From an uncultured Desulfuromonadales bacterium (GTDB lineage Bacteria > Desulfobacterota > Desulfuromonadia > Desulfuromonadales > Geopsychrobacteraceae), in assembly GCA_945787295.1 (NCBI GenBank), contig CALZHQ010000015.1, forward strand, positions 1 through 34,475: a DNA stretch of 34,475 bases, written 5' to 3'. Shown one piece after another: positions 7,058 to 15,284 of this stretch (the first letter of the stretch is position 1; each line of letters begins with the position of its first letter). A program made the translations under genes and the position numbers. The notes under the pieces were generated by a model. That model was not told the origin of the DNA and ran no database searches. It worked only from the letters and a program-made list of their open reading frames with translations.

Positions 7058-8233
7058 ATGTCGACAACGAATAACGGCTTTCGACCGCAACTGATGCTGC
7101 CGATTCTGTTCAACACCATCCTCGCCCTGTCAGCCCTTTATGCCCCGCAGCCGTTGCTGCCGACCCTCAGTCAGCAGTTTCTGGTCAGTCGCGAGGCGGC
7201 GGCCGCCTTAACCACCGTCACCTTTATCCCGCTGGCGATCGCGCCACTGGTTTACGGCTACCTGCTCGAATCGATTTCGGCGACCCGGCTGTTGAAATTG
7301 GCGGTTCCGCTGTTGGCCGTTTCGGAATTAGCCTTCGCCGCGTCCTCCAGCTTCCCTCTGCTGCTCGGCATCCGGCTGTTTCAGGGCTTATTGATTCCTG
7401 CCATCCTCACGGCGCTGATGACCTACATTTCCCAGCATTCCACCACTGAGACGATCCAGCGCAGCATGTCGATTTATATTGCCGCGACCATTATCGGCGG
7501 TTTCGTCGGCCGCGCAGTTTCCGGTCTGCTCGCCAACCTGTTCGGCTGGCAGTACAGTTTTATCGTCCTGGCCGTCAGTCTGTTGATCGGCTTTCTGCTG
7601 CTGTTCCGGCTACCGGAAGCACCAAGCCTCAAGATGTCGCGACCCAAGCCGCAAATCATCCTGCAGACCTTGAAAAAGCCGGCATTCCTGCCGATCTACC
7701 TGGCTGTTTTCTGCATGTTCTTCGTGTTTGCCGCGGTGATGAACTACCTGCCCTTCCGCCTCACCGAGCTCAGTTCACAGGCGGATGAACTGCGCATCGG
7801 CCTGATGTACACCGGCTATGTCATGGGCGTTCTGACTGCACTTGGCGCACCAGCAATTTGTCGGCGCCTGCAGAGCGAAACCAGTGTCATCAGATTCGGC
7901 TTGCTGGCCTTCGCGGTCACCATCTTCGGTCTGGCCGCCGGGCAGATCTGGTTGCTGTTCGCTACCATGTTCCTGTTCTGCGGCACCATGTTCCTGATCC
8001 ACGCCACCGCCTCCGGGCTGGTCAATCGCCTGGCCGGCACCGAGAACCGCGGCCTGACCAACGGCCTCTATGTGGCCTTCTACTACTCGGGCGGGGCGAT
8101 CGGTTCGTTCGCTCCGGGCCTGATCTATCGGCTGTCCGGCTGGTACGGTTTCTTACTGCTGTTGCTGTTAATCTGCCTGCTCGGCTATTATTTCAGTCGC
8201 CGGATCAAACTGGCCGCCGCCAGCAGCGAATAG
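7058..8233 (+). CDS. MFS transporter, 12 TM (arabinose-efflux / YnfM-like)
   Basis: The 391-residue inner-membrane protein has about twelve hydrophobic segments spread over its full length, and a central cytoplasmic loop near 185-205 (RLPEAPSLKMSRPKPQ). It starts with a family-like LFNTILALSALYAPQPLLPTLSQQF. This fits the major facilitator superfamily, drug:H+ antiporter type, close to the YnfM/AraJ group. The substrate cannot be told from sequence. The ATG at 7058 is preceded by GGAG at a slightly long distance. The next gene, the CvfB-like protein, begins 65 bases downstream on the same strand and may be co-transcribed. Confidence 0.88.
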   Translation: MSTTNNGFRPQLMLPILFNTILALSALYAPQPLLPTLSQQFLVSREAAAALTTVTFIPLAIAPLVYGYLLESISATRLLKLAVPLLAVSELAFAASSSFPLLLGIRLFQGLLIPAILTALMTYISQHSTTETIQRSMSIYIAATIIGGFVGRAVSGLLANLFGWQYSFIVLAVSLLIGFLLLFRLPEAPSLKMSRPKPQIILQTLKKPAFLPIYLAVFCMFFVFAAVMNYLPFRLTELSSQADELRIGLMYTGYVMGVLTALGAPAICRRLQSETSVIRFGLLAFAVTIFGLAAGQIWLLFATMFLFCGTMFLIHATASGLVNRLAGTENRGLTNGLYVAFYYSGGAIGSFAPGLIYRLSGWYGFLLLLLLICLLGYYFSRRIKLAAASSE

Positions 8234-8298
8234 CTTGGCTGGCAAAACCGGCCTGTGATATGGTGCGCCATTCATTTTACCTTCTTGAGGAGACCCCC

Positions 8299-9123
8299 AT
8301 GCTGCCCGGCTATCACTATCAACTAAAAGTAAAGAATATCGACTCGAAAGGGGCTTGGCTGGATGCCGAGGGCCAGAGCATCTTTCTGCCGAAGCGACAA
8401 TGCCCGGTTGACATTGCTGCCGGCGGTTCAGTGGAGGTATTTGTCTACCTTGATCGCAATAATCAGTTGTGCGCCACCACCCGGAAACCATTCGCCGAAG
8501 TCGACCAGTTCGCCCTGCTGCAGGTCAACAGCATCGGTCCGCATGGAGCGTTTCTCGATTGGGGGCTGGAAAAAGATCTGCTGGTGCCGTTCAGTGAGCA
8601 GCCGCAAAAAATGCTCGAAGGCCGACGTTACCTGGTTTACCTCTGTCACGATCCAGAGGGTCGGCCGATCGCCTCGGCCCGCCTGGAAAAGTTTGTCGAA
8701 AAAGAAAATCGGGACTTGCGCGAAGGTGAAGAGGTTGAGCTGCTGATCTGGGCTTTCACCGACCTGGGCGCCAAGGTCATCGTCAATAACCGCTACGAAG
8801 CGCTACTCTACAAGGATGAACTGCCCGCCGACCTGAAGCGCGGCGATAAGGGCCAGGGTTACGTGGCGCGGATCAGGGATGATCAGCGGATCGATATCAC
8901 TCTACGCCGTCCGGGCGCTGCCGGCGTCGCCGATGCTCGCGAGGTGATCATCGCCGCCCTTGAGGAAGAGGGGGGCTTTCTGCCGTTGCATGACAACAGC
9001 CCGCCTGAGCTGATCCGCAACCAGTTGGGATTGAGCAAAAAACAGTTCAAAAAAGCGCTCGGCGGACTCTACAAAGAAAGGCGGGTTGAGCTGAGCCACA
9101 AAGGGATCCGTCTGCTGAAATAA
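8299..9123 (+). CDS. CvfB/YitL-like S1 RNA-binding protein
   Basis: The 274-residue protein has consecutive small OB/S1-like beta domains (about 1-62, 65-130 and 140-210) and a C-terminal winged-helix-like domain (about 215-274, with LGLSKKQFKKALGGLYKERRVEL). This is the architecture of CvfB (YitL), a cytoplasmic RNA-binding protein linked to post-transcriptional control in Firmicutes. The repeated motif 'sIGPHGAFLDWGLEKDLLVPFSEQ' is typical of its second S1 domain. The ATG at 8299 is supported by the preceding TTGAGGAGA; the frame is open further upstream only because it overlaps the MFS gene. It ends 2 bases from the convergent thioesterase gene. Confidence 0.82.
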   Translation: MLPGYHYQLKVKNIDSKGAWLDAEGQSIFLPKRQCPVDIAAGGSVEVFVYLDRNNQLCATTRKPFAEVDQFALLQVNSIGPHGAFLDWGLEKDLLVPFSEQPQKMLEGRRYLVYLCHDPEGRPIASARLEKFVEKENRDLREGEEVELLIWAFTDLGAKVIVNNRYEALLYKDELPADLKRGDKGQGYVARIRDDQRIDITLRRPGAAGVADAREVIIAALEEEGGFLPLHDNSPPELIRNQLGLSKKQFKKALGGLYKERRVELSHKGIRLLK

Positions 9124-9125
9124 AG

Positions 9126-9533
9126 CTAGCCCTGTTCTGCCAGCAGCGTGGCGATCTCCCGGGGCAGTTTCGGTCGTCCCCGGTCATTGACACCGGTCCC
9201 GGTCATCCAGGCCTTGAGCACCAGCTGGTTATCCGGCTGCAGATAGACATCCTGCCGAAAACGGTAACGCAAGGGCGAAATCCGCTCAAGGTTCAGCCCG
9301 ATCCAGAACTGATCACCGCTACGTAGCGAGCGTTTGTACTCCAGTTCCGCCTTGATCACCACCAGGTTCAGCCCCCGCGCGGTCAACTCGGCAAAATCGA
9401 GGCCGAGACTTTTGATAAACTCATGCCGACAATGCTCCAGATAATTCTGGTAGACAGCATTGTTGACCACCCCCTGCATGTCACATTCATAGTCCCGCAC
9501 CTGAAAATCGAGCCGGAACTGATACTTTTTCAT
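9126..9533 (-). CDS. Hotdog-fold acyl-CoA thioesterase (YbgC / 4-hydroxybenzoyl-CoA type)
   Basis: The 135-residue protein has the hotdog signature VRDYECDMQGVVNNAVYQNYLEHCRHEF near residues 11-38, where the Asp before the QG turn corresponds to the catalytic acid of YbgC/4HBT enzymes. These hydrolyse short- or medium-chain acyl-CoA esters in the cytoplasm; the exact substrate is not deducible. The start at 9533 is preferred because GGGAGG lies just upstream, removing ten codons from the open frame. It is transcribed against the CvfB-like gene, and the two stop codons are nearly adjacent with no room for a separate terminator. Confidence 0.83.
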   Translation of the reverse strand: MKKYQFRLDFQVRDYECDMQGVVNNAVYQNYLEHCRHEFIKSLGLDFAELTARGLNLVVIKAELEYKRSLRSGDQFWIGLNLERISPLRYRFRQDVYLQPDNQLVLKAWMTGTGVNDRGRPKLPREIATLLAEQG

Positions 9534-9713
9534 CACATCCTCCCACGCAGACATTGGCTGCATCTAGCCACAGTCTCGGCAGAAAGGCAACCGAGCCTGG
9601 ACGAGAAACATTTAATCAGAAAAAAGCTTTTCTCCCCACAAATATGCGTATATCATTATATATTACAGCCCAGCATATCGCTCGGGTTCAGATGCTATTT
9701 TGTAGAGGATGCC

Positions 9714-10445
9714 ATGAGCAAAGAACAGCAAAGCAACCTGCGCTGCACCAGTTGTAGTCAAATCTGGCAGAAACAGGGAACGACCAGCTGCTGGTGCGAA
9801 CCGGGCGAAGGTCCCGCCCAACCGAATTACTGCCCGGGCGAAAACGAGCAGAAAATCATCGCCGACAGCTTTCAGCATTATCTGGGCGATGACCAGGATG
9901 CCAAGCTGGCAAAAGTGGCGGCCCAGGTTGAAGGCCTCTGCTATCAACCGGTCCCCGGCAGTGATGCGGTCAATGCCCGCTGGAACCGGGTCGAGGATAC
10001 CATTGCCCTGGCCAAGCTGATGGGCTACCAGAAAATAGGTATCGCCACCTGCATCGGCCTGCTCGAAGAAAGCAACCGACTGAGCGATATTCTCACCGCT
10101 CAGGGACTGGAACCCTTTTCGGTCTGCTGCAAATCGGGCAGCATCGACAAGCTCGAACTGGGGCTGCAGGAGCAGGACAAGGTTCGGCCGAACACCTTTG
10201 AACCGGCCTGCAATCCGATTGCCCAGGCAGAACTGCTGAACAAAGCGGACACCGACATGAACCTGATTGTCGGTCTCTGTGTTGGCCACGACATGCTCTT
10301 TGCCAAATACTCGCAGGCACCGGTCTCCACCCTGGTGGTCAAAGACCGGGTCACCGGCCATAATCCGGTCGCGGTCCTCTACGGCCAGAATTTTTATTAT
10401 AAACGGCTGCAGAAGCAACCGGTCATCGAAACGGCCGGCGATTAA
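9714..10445 (+). CDS. DUF1847 cysteine-rich protein
   Basis: The 243-residue cytoplasmic protein has an N-terminal cysteine cluster (Cys11, Cys14, Cys26, Cys28, Cys40) that looks like a metal-binding knuckle, and a C-terminal alpha/beta domain with IGIATCIGLLEES and NLIVGLCVGHDMLF. This matches DUF1847, found in anaerobes and of unknown function; the cysteines suggest Zn or Fe-S binding. The ATG at 9714 has AGAGG upstream; the frame extends back to 9423 only through non-coding DNA and the antisense of the thioesterase gene. It lies upstream of the Rrf2 regulator, from which it is separated by a strong promoter. Confidence 0.8.
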   Translation: MSKEQQSNLRCTSCSQIWQKQGTTSCWCEPGEGPAQPNYCPGENEQKIIADSFQHYLGDDQDAKLAKVAAQVEGLCYQPVPGSDAVNARWNRVEDTIALAKLMGYQKIGIATCIGLLEESNRLSDILTAQGLEPFSVCCKSGSIDKLELGLQEQDKVRPNTFEPACNPIAQAELLNKADTDMNLIVGLCVGHDMLFAKYSQAPVSTLVVKDRVTGHNPVAVLYGQNFYYKRLQKQPVIETAGD

Positions 10446-10546
10446 TTATGCAAGCTCTATGAGACTCTGCTGGTCAGCGCATCAAATCCCACCTCGGTAG
10501 CTCGGCGACATCAGAAAAGTTTCCCGGCAACTTGTGCGTTTTATTC

Positions 10547-10575
10547 TTGACAGGACAAGTAGAGATTCATATATT
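10547..10575 (+). promoter_or_regulatory. Strong sigma-70 promoter for the Rrf2 - cysK - larE region
   Basis: A perfect TTGACA (10547-10552) and TATATT (10570-10575; 5 of 6) are separated by exactly 17 bases, 33 bases upstream of the Rrf2 start codon. It is the best promoter match I noticed in the window. Rrf2 regulators often control their own promoters, so it may be autoregulated, but no operator palindrome stands out. Confidence 0.65.
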
Positions 10576-10608
10576 CCTAATCAAGCAATCTTACGGAGGA
10601 AATAAAGG

Positions 10609-11085
10609 ATGAAACTTTCGACAAAAAGCCGCTATGGCGTACGGGCCATGTTCGATATGGCCTATCATGCGGGTACCCTGCCGGCACAAATCAAAGACAT
10701 TTCCCGGCGGCAAAACATCTCCCCCCGCTACCTAGAACAAATTTTTCAGGATCTGAAAAAGGCCGGCTTACTGAAGAGCCGGCGTGGCCCTCAAGGCGGC
10801 TACAGCCTGGCCAAACCAGCCGACGAAATTACTGTCAAGCATATCGTTCTGGCTGCTGAAGGCGAGTTACAACTGGTCGATTGCGTCAAGAATCGCCGTA
10901 AAAAGGGCGAAAAATCCCCAGCCTGTGATTTTGACAACCAGTGCCTGACTCAACATCTGTGGGCCAAAGCGAGCCAACTGCTCGGTGATTATTTCGATTC
11001 GATCTCCCTTAAAGATCTTTGCGATCAAGGCAAAGAGATGGGGCTGGAAAAAGAACTGGATCATCGCTTCATGTATTTCATTTAA
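10609..11085 (+). CDS. Rrf2-family regulator with three conserved cysteines (CymR/IscR-like)
   Basis: The 158-residue protein starts MKLSTKSRYGVRAMFDMAYH and has the Rrf2 winged helix (about 1-80; ISPRYLEQIFQDLKKAGLLKSRRGPQGGYSLAKP). It is followed by a loop with Cys92, Cys106 and Cys112. IscR holds an Fe-S cluster with three cysteines in the same region, so a cluster is possible; the 14/6 spacing is wider than the 6/6 of E. coli IscR. CymR, the cysteine-metabolism regulator, lacks such a cluster. The gene is just upstream of cysteine synthase, so control of cysteine or Fe-S supply is likely. GGAGG precedes the ATG. A hairpin terminator lies 16 bases after the stop. Confidence 0.88.
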   Translation: MKLSTKSRYGVRAMFDMAYHAGTLPAQIKDISRRQNISPRYLEQIFQDLKKAGLLKSRRGPQGGYSLAKPADEITVKHIVLAAEGELQLVDCVKNRRKKGEKSPACDFDNQCLTQHLWAKASQLLGDYFDSISLKDLCDQGKEMGLEKELDHRFMYFI

Positions 11086-11100
11086 ATTATTCATTGGCAC

Positions 11101-11129
11101 ACAGCCTGCTTATCGGCAGGCTGTTTTTT
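11101..11129 (+). terminator. Rho-independent terminator between the Rrf2 gene and cysK
   Basis: ACAGCCTGC (11101-11109) and GCAGGCTGT (11116-11124) form a perfect stem with a 6-base loop, followed by a T-run to 11129. It ends only 36 bases before the cysK ATG, which leaves no room for a conventional promoter after it. It may therefore act as an attenuator or partial terminator. Confidence 0.85.
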
Positions 11130-11165
11130 AGGGGAGCTGCTAGTAAATTGCAGTGAGGAGGAAAA

Positions 11166-12086
11166 ATGCCACGCACAACCAGTCTGAACTCTCTCGAACA
11201 GATCGGCAACACTCCCTTGGTGAAACTGGAGTCTCTCAGTTCCGCAGGCGGGGCAACTGTATGGGGGAAGCTTGAGAGCACCAATCCCGGTGGCAGCATC
11301 AAAGATCGCATCGCCCTGGCGATGGTCGAAGATGCAGAACAAAAGGGCCTGTTATCCCCCGGGATGACCATTGTCGAACCGACCAGCGGCAACACCGGAA
11401 TCGGCCTGGCGATGGTTGCGGCGGTTAAAGGCTACCGGTTGGTCCTGACCATGCCGGATACCATGAGCCAGGAACGCTGCCGGCTGTTCAAAGCCTTCGG
11501 TGCCGAGCTAATCCTCACCCCCGCCTCCACAGGCATGCGCGGCGCGATTAAAAAAGCGACCGAACTGAGCCAGTCTGGAGCGGCTTACATGCCGCAACAG
11601 TTTGTCAATCCTGCCAATCCGCGCTGCCATGAGCAGACCACCGGACCGGAAATTTTGTCGGCCATCGACGGCAAAGTCGATCTGTTCGTTGCCGGAGTTG
11701 GCACCGGAGGAACCATCGTCGGTGTTGGCCGCTGTCTGCGCAAACAGAATCCGCTGGTAAAAATCGTCGCGGTCGAACCGGCCAGGTCACCGACCCTTTC
11801 TGGCGGCGACGCCGGCCCCCACATGATTCAAGGGATCGGTGCCGGTTTCGTGCCGGAAATTCTCGAAGCGGGCAGCTACGATAAGGTCATCACGGTAACC
11901 GATCAGGATGCCATCCAGATGACCCGCACCCTGGCCCGCCAGGAAGGACTGCTCAGCGGCATTTCGGCCGGTGCCAATGTTTTTGTCGCCGCTAAGCTGG
12001 CCGAACAGATGGAAGCCGGCCAGAATGTTGTCACTATTGTCTGCGATACAGGAGAGCGCTACCTGTCGACCGGAATTTACGATTGA
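11166..12086 (+). CDS. cysK: Cysteine synthase (O-acetylserine sulfhydrylase)
   Basis: The 306-residue PLP enzyme makes L-cysteine from O-acetylserine and sulfide in the cytoplasm. The PLP lysine is Lys46 (NPGGSIKDR), the substrate loop is TSGNTGIG (73-80) and the phosphate-binding loop is GTGGT (179-183). QFVNPANPRCHEQTTGPEI and the C-terminal SAGANVFVA are also conserved. Length is typical. The ATG at 11166 follows GAGGAGG. It sits directly after a terminator that follows the Rrf2 gene, and 3 bases before larE, with which it is translationally coupled. Cystathionine beta-synthase-like relatives are less likely given the lack of extra domains. Confidence 0.94.
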   Translation: MPRTTSLNSLEQIGNTPLVKLESLSSAGGATVWGKLESTNPGGSIKDRIALAMVEDAEQKGLLSPGMTIVEPTSGNTGIGLAMVAAVKGYRLVLTMPDTMSQERCRLFKAFGAELILTPASTGMRGAIKKATELSQSGAAYMPQQFVNPANPRCHEQTTGPEILSAIDGKVDLFVAGVGTGGTIVGVGRCLRKQNPLVKIVAVEPARSPTLSGGDAGPHMIQGIGAGFVPEILEAGSYDKVITVTDQDAIQMTRTLARQEGLLSGISAGANVFVAAKLAEQMEAGQNVVTIVCDTGERYLSTGIYD

Positions 12087-12089
12087 TTT

Positions 12090-12908
12090 ATGGATTTAAC
12101 TGAAAAGTATCAACAGCTTAAAAAATTGCTGTCCGAACTCGACTCCGTCGTCGTCGCCTTTTCCGGCGGCGTCGATTCGACTTTTTTGCTGCGGGTCGCC
12201 GCTGAGGTTCTCGGTACCGACAAGGTCCTGGCGCTGACGGCAACCTCGCCAACCTACCCGAGCTTTGAGTTTGAGCAGAGCCAGAAACTGGCTGCGGATA
12301 TCGGCGTCAAACAGCTGGTCATTGAAAGCAACGAACTGGAGATCCCCGGATTTGCCGAAAATCCTCCACGCCGCTGTTATCACTGTAAGCACGAACTGTT
12401 CAGTCTCTGCCTAAAACAAGCAGAGCAAGCCGGCTTCACTTACGTCCTGGATGGTTCGAACCTCGACGACCTCGCAGATTATCGCCCAGGGCGTGACGCC
12501 CTCAAAGAATTAAAAGTCCGCTCGCCGTTGCTGGAAGCCGAACTGAGCAAGAATGATATCCGTCAGCTGAGCAAACAGTTGGGTCTGCCGACCTGGGACA
12601 AACAACCTTTTGCCTGTCTCTCTTCGCGCTTTCCCTACGGCACCCGAATCACCGCCGAGCGGTTGCAGCAGATCGACCGCTGTGAGAGCTGGCTGCGCAA
12701 GCAGGGGTTCGCCAACTACCGGGTCCGCTATCACGATCAGATTGCCCGGATTGAGGTGGCTCCGGCAGAGCTCTCGCGATTGCTCGATGTGCAGTTAAGA
12801 GAACAGTTGGTCGCCGAATTCAAAACTGCCGGGTTCACGTATGTGACCCTCGACCTGCAGGGCTACCGAACCGGCAGCATGAATGAAACACTGCCCGAGG
12901 CGAAATGA
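12090..12908 (+). CDS. larE: ATP-dependent sacrificial sulfur transferase LarE
   Basis: The 272-residue PP-loop enzyme donates sulfur to the pyridinium dithiocarboxylate precursor of the nickel-pincer cofactor of lactate racemase, giving up a cysteine sulfur (as dehydroalanine) in the best-studied case. The PP-loop SGGVDSTFL is at 25-33. Cys176 in PFACLSSRFPYG lies at the position of the sacrificial cysteine of Lactobacillus plantarum LarE. Cys96 and Cys99 (RRCYHCKHE) are also present. No larA, larB or larC is in the window, so the recipient is not known locally. Its coupling to cysK is consistent with a need for cysteine or sulfide. Confidence 0.9.
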   Translation: MDLTEKYQQLKKLLSELDSVVVAFSGGVDSTFLLRVAAEVLGTDKVLALTATSPTYPSFEFEQSQKLAADIGVKQLVIESNELEIPGFAENPPRRCYHCKHELFSLCLKQAEQAGFTYVLDGSNLDDLADYRPGRDALKELKVRSPLLEAELSKNDIRQLSKQLGLPTWDKQPFACLSSRFPYGTRITAERLQQIDRCESWLRKQGFANYRVRYHDQIARIEVAPAELSRLLDVQLREQLVAEFKTAGFTYVTLDLQGYRTGSMNETLPEAK

Positions 12909-12976
12909 ATTTATTGGTAAATCTATGTTGATCGAAATCGGCAGATACTGATCTGTCGACTGCCAGGAGAGGTCAG

Positions 12977-13399
12977 ATGCCGAAAAGTAGCGCTCTATTT
13001 GCCGTCTGTTTCGTTGCCGGTCTGCTCGGCGCTCTGGCCAACAGCCTTTTCCTCTGGGCTGCGGGAGACTGGGGTATCAGCAGCATGATCGGCGTTAAAA
13101 TCGCCCCGGCCCTCAAACTATCCTGGCTCTACCCGCGGCTGATTTTCGGCGGGTTCTGGGGCCTCGGCTATTTTTTTACTGTCGGCGTTCCCCGCCACCG
13201 TCGCCACTGGGTCCGCAAAGGGCTCTGGTTCAGCCTGCTCCCCTCCGCAGTGACCCTCTTCTACCTGTTCCCCTACGTCGAACATAAAGGCATGGCCGGT
13301 TTTGACCTGGGGATGCTGACGCCACTGCTGGTCGTGGTTGCCAACCTGGTATGGGGCTTCTTCACCGGCTTTTTCGCCCGCCTGTTCTGGGGCCGTTAA
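12977..13399 (+). CDS. Hypothetical four-helix membrane protein
   Basis: The 140-residue protein has about four hydrophobic segments (near 7-29, 53-71, 82-100 and 112-135) joined by short basic loops such as GVPRHRRHWVRK. I do not recognise a family. The ATG at 12977 follows AGGAGAGG. The thermonuclease gene starts 4 bases after its stop, so the two are probably one transcript. The sequence is hydrophobic and small and shows no motif from which to infer transport or enzyme activity. Confidence 0.65.
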   Translation: MPKSSALFAVCFVAGLLGALANSLFLWAAGDWGISSMIGVKIAPALKLSWLYPRLIFGGFWGLGYFFTVGVPRHRRHWVRKGLWFSLLPSAVTLFYLFPYVEHKGMAGFDLGMLTPLLVVVANLVWGFFTGFFARLFWGR

Positions 13400-13403
13400 C
13401 TAA

Positions 13404-13895
13404 GTGTTGCGTTACAGCCTGCTGCTCCTTTGCAGCTTCTTCCTGCTCACTTCGCCCCTGGCCGCAGAAGAAATATCCGGCACCGTCAGTTGGATCTACG
13501 ACGGCGACACCCTGCTGGTTGAAAATGTCGGCAAGGTGCGTCTGCTCGGCATCGACACCCCGGAAACGAAAAATTCTTCACGCGATCTTTACTATCTGCA
13601 TAAGCATGGGATCTCGCGTAAACGTCTCAGGCAGGTTGCTCGCCAGGGTAAACATTTCAACATTGAGCGGGTTAAGGGTCAACAGGTCCGGCTGGTATTT
13701 GATGCCGAGCAAAAAGATCAGCATGACCGCACCCTGGCGTACCTCTATCTACCGGATGGTCGGATGCTCAATCGCTTACTGCTCGAAAAAGGGCTGGCCA
13801 GCGTTTTCCGCCGCTACCCGTTCCGCCACAAAGAAGATTTCCTCGCCGCCGAAAAAACCGCCCGCGAGTTAGGTCTTGGCCTCTGGCGGCAATAA
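13404..13895 (+). CDS. Exported thermonuclease (SNase-like)
   Basis: The 163-residue protein has a signal peptide (LRYSLLLLCSFFLLTSPLAAEE) and a staphylococcal-nuclease OB domain with VSWIYDGDTLLVEN, VRLLGIDTPETKN and DQHDRTLAYLYLPDGRMLNRLLLEKGLA. The Arg and Glu of RLLGIDTPE and the Arg of HDRTLAYL correspond to the catalytic Arg35, Glu43 and Arg87 of the S. aureus enzyme. It would cleave nucleic acids outside the cytoplasm with Ca2+. The start is a GTG at 13404 immediately after the previous stop; a TTG one codon on is an alternative. Likely co-transcribed with the four-helix protein. Confidence 0.85.
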   Translation: MLRYSLLLLCSFFLLTSPLAAEEISGTVSWIYDGDTLLVENVGKVRLLGIDTPETKNSSRDLYYLHKHGISRKRLRQVARQGKHFNIERVKGQQVRLVFDAEQKDQHDRTLAYLYLPDGRMLNRLLLEKGLASVFRRYPFRHKEDFLAAEKTARELGLGLWRQ

Positions 13896-13986
13896 GACCT
13901 TGCCCGAATAGGGCGATTCTGCTAGTCATTTTTGATTCGAGAAAAATTCCGGAGCAGCATTCGGCAGCCAAGGGGAGAACGTCAAC

Positions 13987-15108
13987 ATGGATAGCCTGTC
14001 CAACCTGCAACAGATATTCGACCAGACCTTTGCCGGCATCAGCCTGACGCGCCTGGTCAGCGTTTTTGCCATCCTTTTTCTGGCGTTGCTGCTAAAAAGG
14101 GTCATCGCGCATCTGTTTACCAAAATTCTTTTCAAGGCGGCGCAGAAAACCTCCAGCGATATGGATAACATGCTGCTGAAAAGCATCAATAAACCGGCCG
14201 AGTTTTTGATTGTCGTGCTCGGCTGTTACCTTTCGGTAGAAATCCTCCAGCTACCGACCGAGCCGAATAACATTGATCTGCTCGCGCGCAATTTCGTAAA
14301 GATTCTGCTGACTTTCAACCTGGCCTGGTTCTGTTACAACGCAGTCTCTCTCTTGGAGCAGTGGCTGGGGCACTGGGTCGGCCGCACCGAATCGACCCTC
14401 GATGATCACCTGCTGCCTTTTATCCGCAAAAGCCTGCGGGTCTTTATCGTCTTTATAGCCGTCCTGATGCTGGTCCAGAACCTCGGCTACTCGATCTCCG
14501 GGCTGCTCGCTTCCCTCGGCCTCGGTGGTTTGGCGGTCGCCCTGGCGGCCAAAGACAGTTTGTCGAACATTTTCGGCTCGATCATGATCCTGCTCGACCG
14601 CCCATTTTCGATCGGCGACTGGATCAAAGCCGGGGACATGGAAGGAACCGTCGAGGAGATCGGCTTCCGCTCGACCCGCATCCGCACCTTTGCCAAAACC
14701 CTGATCACCGTGCCGAACAGCAGCCTGATGAACATGTCGATCGATAATTTCAGCTTGATGCCGAAGCGGCGCATCAAGCTGACGGTCGGTGTCACCTACG
14801 ACACATCCCCGACCCAGATGCGCCAGGCGGTTGCCGAAATCAAACAGTTGCTGCGCGAGCACCCGGCCATCGACCAGGATTTCTTCCTCGTCAATTTTAC
14901 CGACTTCGGCGCCTCTTCCCTCGATATCATGGTTTACTGCTTTACCAGCAGCACGGTCTGGGCTGAATACCTCGATGCCCGCGAAGATGTCTGCCTGAAA
15001 ATCATGGACCGGCTGGAAAATCTGGGCCTGGAAATCGCCTTTCCGAGTCGGACCCTCTACCTCCATCAAACCCCGCAAGGTCTCCCGGACACAGAAAACA
15101 TCGCATAA
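13987..15108 (+). CDS. Mechanosensitive channel, MscS family
   Basis: The 373-residue inner-membrane protein has an extra pair of N-terminal helices (about 20-40 and 70-90), two more helices (about 103-125 and 142-165), then the MscS pore helix GLLASLGLGGLAVALAAKDSLSNIFGS (about 172-198). This is followed by the beta domain with DRPFSIGDWIKAGDMEGTVEEIGFRSTRIRT. This matches mid-size MscS channels such as YnaI, which open on membrane tension to protect against osmotic downshock. The C-terminal alpha/beta domain is complete. AAGGGGAG precedes the ATG at 13987. It stands alone, followed by a gap of 176 bases with no gene. Confidence 0.92.
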   Translation: MDSLSNLQQIFDQTFAGISLTRLVSVFAILFLALLLKRVIAHLFTKILFKAAQKTSSDMDNMLLKSINKPAEFLIVVLGCYLSVEILQLPTEPNNIDLLARNFVKILLTFNLAWFCYNAVSLLEQWLGHWVGRTESTLDDHLLPFIRKSLRVFIVFIAVLMLVQNLGYSISGLLASLGLGGLAVALAAKDSLSNIFGSIMILLDRPFSIGDWIKAGDMEGTVEEIGFRSTRIRTFAKTLITVPNSSLMNMSIDNFSLMPKRRIKLTVGVTYDTSPTQMRQAVAEIKQLLREHPAIDQDFFLVNFTDFGASSLDIMVYCFTSSTVWAEYLDAREDVCLKIMDRLENLGLEIAFPSRTLYLHQTPQGLPDTENIA

Positions 15109-15284
15109 TCCATATTTTACAACTATTTAACTCAGTTAGCTTCTTGGCAACTAAATTGCACTGATTTACGTGGATATTCTTAATCTGCAGGAAGAACTGT
15201 CATATCACGGTTTTCCTCATTAAATTCAAAGTCAAATGACTAGATTCCTTTTATTGATTAATTGAAGTAGCTACGGGGAATTCA

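Noticed and set aside
7858..8298. N-terminal extension of the CvfB-like ORF through the MFS gene
   Set aside because: Out of frame with the MFS gene and without protein-like content; the ATG at 8299 has a good ribosome site.
9423..9713. N-terminal extension of the DUF1847 ORF
   Set aside because: Runs through the thioesterase start and non-coding AT-rich DNA; the ATG at 9714 follows AGAGG.
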